Origin: Aquila chrysaetos chrysaetos
Taxonomy: Eukaryota; Chordata; Aves; Accipitriformes; Accipitridae
NCBI RefSeq assembly: GCF_900496995.4
Contig: NC_044022.1
Location: 22,954,938-23,018,937 of the forward strand
Direction of reading: 5' to 3'
Length of the DNA stretch: 64,000 bases
Shown here: piece after piece, positions 56,941 to 64,000 of the stretch
Layout of the letters: every line of letters starts with the position of its first letter
Numbering within the stretch: the first letter of the stretch is position 1
Notes under the pieces: generated by a model
Told to the model about the DNA's origin: nothing
The model's input: the letters and a program-made list of their open reading frames with translations, nothing else
Database searches by the model: none
Position numbers and translations under genes: made by a program

Positions 56941-59231
56941 TTTGTTCTTGGTTTAAAACAAAACTCCACTGTGCCCTGAAAAACTTTTGCCTTCCTGTAG
57001 TGAGTTTGATGTTGAAAAGGTTTTGTGGGGTTGATTGCTTCCAGATAAGTGGGAAAGTAGCTATGCTGAAAAAAACTTTAGTTTGAATGATGTGCATGGA
57101 AAATGTGGGAAAAAAATGGAGAAAGCTACCACAGAAACAACACGTTTTATGTTTTTGGCACAGTGTATTTCATATTCCTACTCCCTGTCCTTGCGTGATC
57201 CCTGAGCACTTGATGGATGAGAAAGATAATTGTTGATCATTTCATGAAGCTCTGCCAGTAACACATACCAAATATAATTAAACCTCCAATTTTATGCTTT
57301 TAAATACATTTTTCACCAAATATGGCAATTAACCACTTTTCCGTCAGAGCAGGAGGAGGCAAGGCGTTTTGGGTCCTATTTTCTAGCCACGCTTAGTGTG
57401 ACATGTGGGGGTTTTCTTTTTCAAAACAGTTCCCCATTTCTGTTAGATCACTTCACCTTTGAGGTTTCATGGGAGTCATCCTGGAACTTCAGGAAAGTTG
57501 CCACAAACGATACTTTTGCTTGTTAGACTTCTTTGCATGGTGGAGTTGGACCAGCTCCAATAATTCCTGCCTCACTAGGTAACTCACTGTAAGATTCTTG
57601 CAGCTGGGACAATGAACAAGGGAAGTTTAATGTCATTCATCTCTGATTTTAACCCTTTGCCTCTGGTGTAGATTTCAGGCTAATTTCTTGGAGGAAGGCT
57701 TTTTAAAATACCTGTCGTCAAGCTGATTCATTCCATCCAAGGTTACTGGTCTTCCATCAGTAATATAGGCAAAAAAATCGATCGTGATCAACTTTGATGA
57801 AGCTGTGGTCTTACTCAAAAGGAGAGTAGACATTATCCTTTTCTCTAATAAGTGAGAATATCCAAGAAAGTATCATTTTGAAATGACAACCCTCAACCAC
57901 AGGGACCACCTTTAAGGGAAAACAAGGGGGAATGACAGATTGATTTTGAAAGTTAACGCCTGATGGACACTCCCAGCACAGCCTGCCCACAGCCGTTGGT
58001 TTCCGACTGTCCAGAGCCCGATTCCACCGGGACACGCAGCACGATGCACTTTGCTCTCTCCTTGAGCATGAGGACACGCTCCATTAGCTGACACTTGTTT
58101 TTACAGCGTATGTGCCAGACAGATTGGGCAGGAGCTGAACAACCCCCAGCCTGCAGATCGTGTCCCACAGGGCAAGTAGCTGATCCCCTTTCTGCCACCG
58201 TTTTGTGGTCGTAGAGACATCTCTTCCCCCCTGCTTCATTAGAGGACATGCTCCCAAGCCCTCCTCTTCCAGTTCCTTGTGCTTTAGCGCTGGGTGGACC
58301 TTAAATTTGAAACATAAGTATAAAGCAATTCCGAATGTCCTGATTTAACTCCATACAGTTGTAGTTACACTAGCTAGTCATTAAGGAGTCAGTTTGACCT
58401 TAATAAGTATGTTAAAGGAGGGGACATGGAGACTTCTGATCTGTTTGCAGCTCTGTTTTGTGACCCAGAAGTCACTTGCATTTTTGTCTCTTAATTTATC
58501 TGTCCATAGAAAGTTTTCTAATAAATTCCTAGTTATTTCCTCTTTGCCAAATCATTTTGATGTCCTGGCAGCTCTGCCTCTCATTCTCCCTTCCTTTAAT
58601 ATATCACTGCAGTGTCCTGGCAGCACTCGGTTTAGGCTACAGAAATTCAGCCCATCATTCTTCATACAAAATTATTGAATGGGAATCACATTTGCAGTCA
58701 AGCTGGGAAGTAGAAAACTAGTTGACCTGTCTTTTGGAGCATTTGGTTTTATTAGGTTCCTACATGTGTTTACTTTGATCCCTTCAGTGCTATCCTAGAA
58801 GATGATTCCAGGCCAGATTGTAAAAATGTCAGTTTCTTCAAACACATGCACAAAATCCTTTCTAAATTTGTCAGATCTTCTCAATTACAAATCCATTGTT
58901 CTGTACGAGACAGAGAATTGTTACTTCCACTTGGAAAGCATTAGCCGTTTAGCTGTCAGGAGCTCGCAGGATCCAGCACTGTCTCTAACGTGCTGTGTTC
59001 GGTATAGATGCATTCCCAAATTTACATTGTCCCAAATGTCAGATTTAGAAATGAGCTGAATTCTATATTACACCAAAAGAGTTGAATCCCGGGACATTCT
59101 GACAATACAAGTATATTTCCTTTCTGCAGATCCCACATTCAGCAGAGACTGATAATTTCAGAGCATGCACTTGACCTATGCTCCAATATATTGTGGGTAG
59201 GCCTTTTCCTGGCTGGAGAGTGTCTTGTCCT
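56941..59231. other. non-coding stretch, presumed intron
   Basis: No gene recognised. The 98-codon and shorter minus-strand frames at 57811-58249 overlap one another in different phases and have no family resemblance. Confidence 0.5.
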
Positions 59232-59766
59232 TACCCCACCTGCAGTTCTGTGTCCAGCTCTGGGGTTCTCAGAACAGGAGAGACAGGGACCTGTTGGAGC
59301 GGGTCCAGAGGAGGGACACAAAGATGATCAGAGGGCTGGAGCACCTCTCCTATGAGGAAAGGCTGAAAGAGAGTTGGGGTTGTTCAGCCTGGAGAAGAGG
59401 AGGTTCTGGGGACGCCTTACAGCAGCCTTCCAGTACCTAAATAAGGCCTACAGGAAAGCTGGAGAGGGACTTTTTACAAGGGCAGGTAGTGATGGGACAA
59501 GGGGTAATGGCTTTAAACTGGAAGAGGAGAGATTCAGACTGATATAAGGAAGAAATTTTTCACAATGAAGGTGGTGAAACCCTGTCCCAGGTTGCCCAGA
59601 GAGGTGGTCGATGCCCCATCCCTGGAAACATTCAAGGTCAGGTTGGACGGGGCTCTGAGCAACCTGATCTGGTTGAAGATGTCCCTGCTGATGGCAGGGG
59701 GGTTGGACTAGATGACCTTGAAAGGTCCCTTCCAACTTAAACTATTCTATAATTCTATGATTCTGT
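59232..59766 (+). mobile_element. young CR1, 5'-truncated with intact 3' tail
   Basis: Begins inside the ORF2 C-terminal region ('accccacctgcagttctgtg') and runs through the end of ORF2 and the 3' UTR ('ggttggactagatgacctt', 'aaaggtcccttccaactt') to the tail 'attctataattctatgattctgt'. This 5'-truncated, 3'-complete form is the normal outcome of CR1 insertion. The ORF2 remnant is interrupted near 59540 by loss of one base ('agactgatataagg' against 'agactagatataagg' in the sister copies). It shares the 'aaagagagttgg' two-base insertion with the copy at 15.65 kb but not with the one at 3.6 kb. Confidence 0.95.
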
Positions 59767-62059
59767 CTTCTAGGGAAGGACATTAAGAGGGAAAAAAAGC
59801 AAAACAGACCTGAGTACAAAATCACCCCATGTTACTGCGTTTGGCTATTGAATTTTCTGCTTTCTCATCACAAGTATAGTTTTAAAAGAGGAATAATGTT
59901 TCAAAACTATCTCAGATCCAACAATTAACAGTGTTAGGTGTCTGCCCCATTAAATCAGTTTAGATATAGTCTCCTGACATAGGTTGTTGATAGGTGGTAA
60001 CAATATAGTTAACTTTCCAGCTTTTTTTATCAGCAATGACTCAGTGTTTTCTAGGCTTGAAGGCTGGGGTGGAGACAGAAAATGCCAATGAAGCAGACTA
60101 GTTGGAGTGCAAATAGAGAAAAGATCTGCATTTCTAGATGAAAGCAAGTCCCTTTGTTGTCTTAATGTATCCTCATTGGTTTTACAAAAGGACCATGTGA
60201 AGGACAAAATCAAAACATACAGTTATCTTAACCTTTTGGTGAAGTACCACTCCCACCCAGGCTGCTTTTTGTCTTTCTGAATGAAGGTGTTGGGAGAAGT
60301 ATGCAACCAGGAGGTGGAGGAAGACTCCCCAAGTCTAAAAGTTTTCTTTAACTTCAGATTGGTTTGAGCAACTGATGTACTAAAGCCACACAAATCAGAT
60401 AAGGTGCAGGATGACTCAGATTCATTCCTATGAAAAGAAGATCAGCTCTTCAAACTGAAACAGAGGGAAGCATAGCGGAGGGAGGATCCCAAAATAAGCT
60501 GATAAAGCCTAAATATTTTCAAACTTTGCTCATAACAATTACTGTTATTTTAGACATCCTTTTGGGGAGCCATCCAGAGAACAGAAAAAGAGTAGGAAAA
60601 TATTTTTAAAAGAGGTTAGCGCAAGAAACCTCCATCTTTTCTTACAAGCTGCACTGGGAGATGTGATGAAGACAGATTACGAAACCCCCCTGAGGCAAAC
60701 ATGCCAAAATTTTTTTTAGTATCTGTCCAGTTAAAGCATCTATTTAGTGAGCCTATCCAAAGCAGATACCACTTTTCTTTTTGATAAAGGACAGTGCAGG
60801 GCCTCTTGATGGGGACTATTGCCTTGTGGTCACCAGGGAGCTGCTTACTAATAAAAATTAAAGTAACTGCTGCAGCCCAACAGGTATCAAATCCCTTTTC
60901 TCCTCCTCCTATTCAACTTAGGGTGAACGTGGTGGGGGAAGGTTCCTTGTCAAAACTCATCGTGCTAAGAATCAGAAAATCCTGTGGGTTAGGTTCCTTT
61001 CTTCTTCAGATCTCCTTGGCAGGAAGCTTGTGTTGGCCAAGGCCCAGGGGTTTCTAGCTAATAAATTATTATGGTGGAGGGACTGCTCACCCTGTATCCA
61101 TGCTAATTAGGTTCTTACCAGCAATCCAGGTCAGTTTATGTTGTCGACATTAATGTAGGACAGGCAGGTAGGACCATATGTAGTTTTTTCTTATTTGCAA
61201 AATAAGGCAGAGTCATCGTTTGTAAGGAAAGCCCTGTCAAATTCTAGGTTTTCAACGTCTCTTTGGGGCAAAACTGGAATACCAGTAGCTCCCTGTCATT
61301 TCTTGTTATTGGCTCTGTATCTTGATGGTCCTAATTAGAAATACTTTATGACTGATAAGATAGCTAACATCTAGGCAGGAAGGTTTCAGAATGGATGTCC
61401 TTGGTACGTATTCTTCACACCCCAACTACTCCTTGAAAAAGTTCCATATGATTATTAATAACTCCAAGGCATATTATTTCCCACTTGAGAAACGGTGACT
61501 GAAAGTCAGAGATAAAGAGAGAGGCACTGCCAAATAATATTTTGCAGGAGGATATTGAGTACATTTCAACAAAAAAAAAAAAAAAAAAAAAAGAAAAAAG
61601 GTCCACAGAAATGTTTTACAGTAAAGGGTGTAGTTTTTAGAGTTGCCACAGTATCCAGTATTGCCAAGGACTTATGACAGGAAAACTGCTTTAGTAATCA
61701 AACTATGTAAGAAAACTAAGAGGGTAAAGACCCTTCTGTGAGACAAGTAAGTGTATAATGGTTTCTGTATTCCTGTTACTTGTCTTTAGTTATCCGCAGG
61801 TGTCAGCTGACTCTTAATAACCCCAACACCCATTAATTCAGAATGATTTTTTATCCTTCATAAAGTATATTGGATACAGCAACATAGATTAACTAATCCC
61901 TATCTGTATAAGAAGGGCTATTTCTGACTAAAGTTTTATTCATAAAGGGAATTGTTCTGGTACAGCGTGTAAGTCTCTCTCCATAAGTTATTACCGATAT
62001 TTTTACTTTCTTATGCATCTTTCCAACTAACTTTTTACAACATCATGAGAACTATTTCC
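59767..62059. other. non-coding stretch, presumed intron
   Basis: No gene recognised. A long A run (A22 plus A6, 61571-61599) is present, without a recognisable retroposon body to its left. Confidence 0.5.
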
Positions 62060-62830
62060 TAGATTTACATTGCTGCCCATGTTTATCAGTGACCTGGGAT
62101 AAAAAATATGGCCATTGCCAATAGTTTGCAAGTGATCCAAAAGTTGGGATAGTTAGTAATGAAAGAGTAGGAGATACTGACAGAGATCTAAGTATTTTGG
62201 TAAGCTACGTACAGACAAGCAGTCTCTTCTTTAATGTAGTGAAACGTAAACTCATATATCAAAGAAAAGAAAAAGCAAGGCATACTTGTCATTGGGGATA
62301 CTCTCTCCAGGCACTCGGAGACTGCAAAACCCTTCTCTGGCATGATGGATAATTAGGTAAAAATGGAGCTTTCAGTTTAATGTGAACTTTTATTTGGGTA
62401 CATGAACAGGGGAGTCTCATGTAAGCATAGTGAAATCACCTCAGTGTTTGGCATGGGTTAACTGCTGTTGAAATACTTCTTTAATTTGATACCAGTGATA
62501 GAGAAAAGATGTTGATAAACTAGAGAAAATTTAGAAAACAGGTATGAGAATGATTAAATGCTTCGTAACGGATCAGACAGTGAACAACAGGGAAAACTCC
62601 AATTGTTTAGCTCCTCAAAGCGCAAGTTAAGGACCGATGCGATCATTTTGACTACTTACAGAGGCAACAGAAATTCACTGGCAGAGGGCTCTTCTGAATA
62701 TATGTGACAAAGATGCATCAGTAAGAAACGTCAGGAAGCTCAAGCTGGGCAGAGAGACCTGAAGCAAGCTACGTATTATTTACTATGAAGGGAACAATGT
62801 AAGGAGGAATATAATGGTTCTCTAGACATG
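62060..62830 (+). mobile_element. ancient CR1, RT core to C-terminus
   Basis: The order of matches follows ancient amniote CR1: 'tttatcagtgacctgggata', the catalytic region where FADD has become FASD at 62125-62136, 'gagatctaagtattttggta', 'aagcaaggcatacttgtc', 'aacaggggagtctcatgta', 'gttgataaactagagaaaat', 'caggtatgagaatgattaaa', then the 'agcgcaagttaaggaccgatg' and 'gacaaagatgcatcagtaag' parts. It lacks the 3' tail or is too decayed to show it. Frames are broken throughout. Confidence 0.72.
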
Positions 62831-64000
62831 GAATATATTTTGCTTTGTTGTGTTTTTAGTATGTACTTTTGTTCAAGCTGGAATTAACTCAGCTACACCC
62901 TCCACTCTCTGTTACACGAAGGGTCTGGCTAGTGGTGTCTCTTACCTGTATAACTTCTGAATGCACTATATATATATATATATATATATTTTGATATTCA
63001 GCACCTCATTCTTACATCTCCTGTGTGGATAGCAGTGGTCTTTGCCCTGTGCATGTTTTAGAAATAGTGACAACTGCATTTCCTGAGCAGAGCTTTGATT
63101 TCCAAAACCATTCAGGGATTTTTTTGTTGGTTTTTTTTTTTGCTTATCAAGAGCTTGATCAGAGGTACTCACACATCCTAAATCTGAATATAATGAAACT
63201 GAACATGTAAGAAACCATAATCATCTGGATTGTTTGCCATTCTTCACGTTTTGTACTAATCTGCATCTGTACAAAATTAATGTAAATGACTTATAATTGG
63301 ATAGCAGTTTACATCCCTATATACCCCATACGTGACGAGAGAAAGAATGAGAAGCAGCAGAGAGTCAAGTGTCTGCTGCTGGATCTAGATTGAACTAGAA
63401 TTTATGAATAGATAGAAAAGTGAAATAAATCTTCTAAAATAGTCAACTCTGGAAATAAAAAAATGGTTCTTTTCTGGTTTTGAGTGTTTTGGAGTGGAGA
63501 AAGCACGGATATGAACACATAGCATTTATTTAATCTGAAATTTGTTATGTGTTGCTAATCCAGAGAAATCTCAGTACAAGCAGTTGGGTCCCATAATGCA
63601 CCAGATTTGTTTTTTGCAGCCTCAAGTCCCCTCTTGGTTTTCTGACTTGGCCCAGCCTGCAGCACTGCCCTCACATCATACAGAGATGTGTTTTGTTTTA
63701 AGAAGAACAAGACAACAAATCCATCGATCTTATTACCAAGTGAAGGAAGAAGTAAGGAAAAAGGAAAACTGTGTTCTCTCCTTTCTTTAATGGCACTGAA
63801 ATGGAAGCTGAGCCTCTGATCTGCTCCTAGCATCAGTCCATATCAGTCCATATCTCCTATGTATCTCTTTATGATTACATCAAAGTTAAAACAAGGATCA
63901 CTGAGACATAAGCACTTGGGAATGGCTGTGAGCAAACATGTGGACAGGTCTGGAGGCAGAGGTGGGTGCTGGCTTCTTAAAACTACTGTGCCTTGATTGG
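62831..64000. other. non-coding stretch
   Basis: No gene recognised. Contains the (TA)n run at 62967-62989, a T10 run near 63131 and a short 10-base tandem duplication (atcagtccat) at about 63833-63852. Confidence 0.5.
62967..62989. repeat. (TA)n microsatellite
   Basis: About 11-12 uninterrupted TA units. Confidence 0.95.

Noticed and set aside
61571..61599. A run as the tail of a processed pseudogene
   Set aside because: No gene-like sequence, polyadenylation signal at proper distance or target duplication to the left.
1..64000. CRISPR arrays, operons, rRNA/tRNA genes or bacterial-type defence systems
   Set aside because: No regularly spaced direct repeats with unique spacers, no long intact genes and no tRNA cloverleaf were seen. 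Repeat content is vertebrate.

Overview
The window looks like nuclear DNA of a bird (or a close sauropsid relative). The main evidence is the CR1 family of non-LTR retrotransposons. Three copies belong to young, bird-type CR1, and one of them (near 59.2-59.8 kb) ends in the CR1 3' tail with the ATTCTATGATTCTGT motif. Many strongly decayed CR1/L3 and MIR-like fossils also resemble repeats I know from turtles and crocodilians. No bacterial-type gene organisation, operon or CRISPR array is visible, and no complete cellular protein-coding gene can be supported. Most open frames are short chance frames, pieces of CR1 reverse transcriptase, or frames kept open by a stop-free hexamer repeat.

Layout. 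1-41 kb is intergenic or intronic DNA with CR1, L3/MIR-like and palindromic amniote repeats, microsatellites and at least one AT-rich, TAAT-rich stretch that resembles a conserved regulatory element. The most notable objects are a CR1 copy whose reverse transcriptase frame (about 3.6-4.8 kb) is interrupted by only two stops, and an ancient CR1 that keeps recognisable endonuclease, reverse transcriptase and 3' parts over about 2.6 kb (about 13.0-15.6 kb).

41.4-44.4 kb is the architectural centre. It holds an AAT microsatellite, then about 1.2 kb of C-rich hexamer minisatellite (CCATGC-type) that is partly organised into 56/59/62-bp higher-order units, then a GCCGA pentamer repeat, a CpG island and a likely plus-strand promoter. 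The putative first exon contains a very long T tract, a 7-codon upstream frame, and an ATG immediately followed by a GTAAGC splice-donor sequence. I could not identify the gene. If the model is right, the remaining 20 kb to the right is the start of its first intron.

44.4-64 kb is single-copy-looking DNA with further fossils: a minus-strand CR1 near 52.1-52.8 kb, the young CR1 tail near 59.2-59.8 kb and an ancient plus-strand CR1 near 62.1-62.8 kb. One stretch near 56.6-56.9 kb has enhancer-like motif content. I saw no evidence of a new multi-gene system. The best leads are the higher-order hexamer array beside the promoter and the 3'-truncated young CR1 copies.
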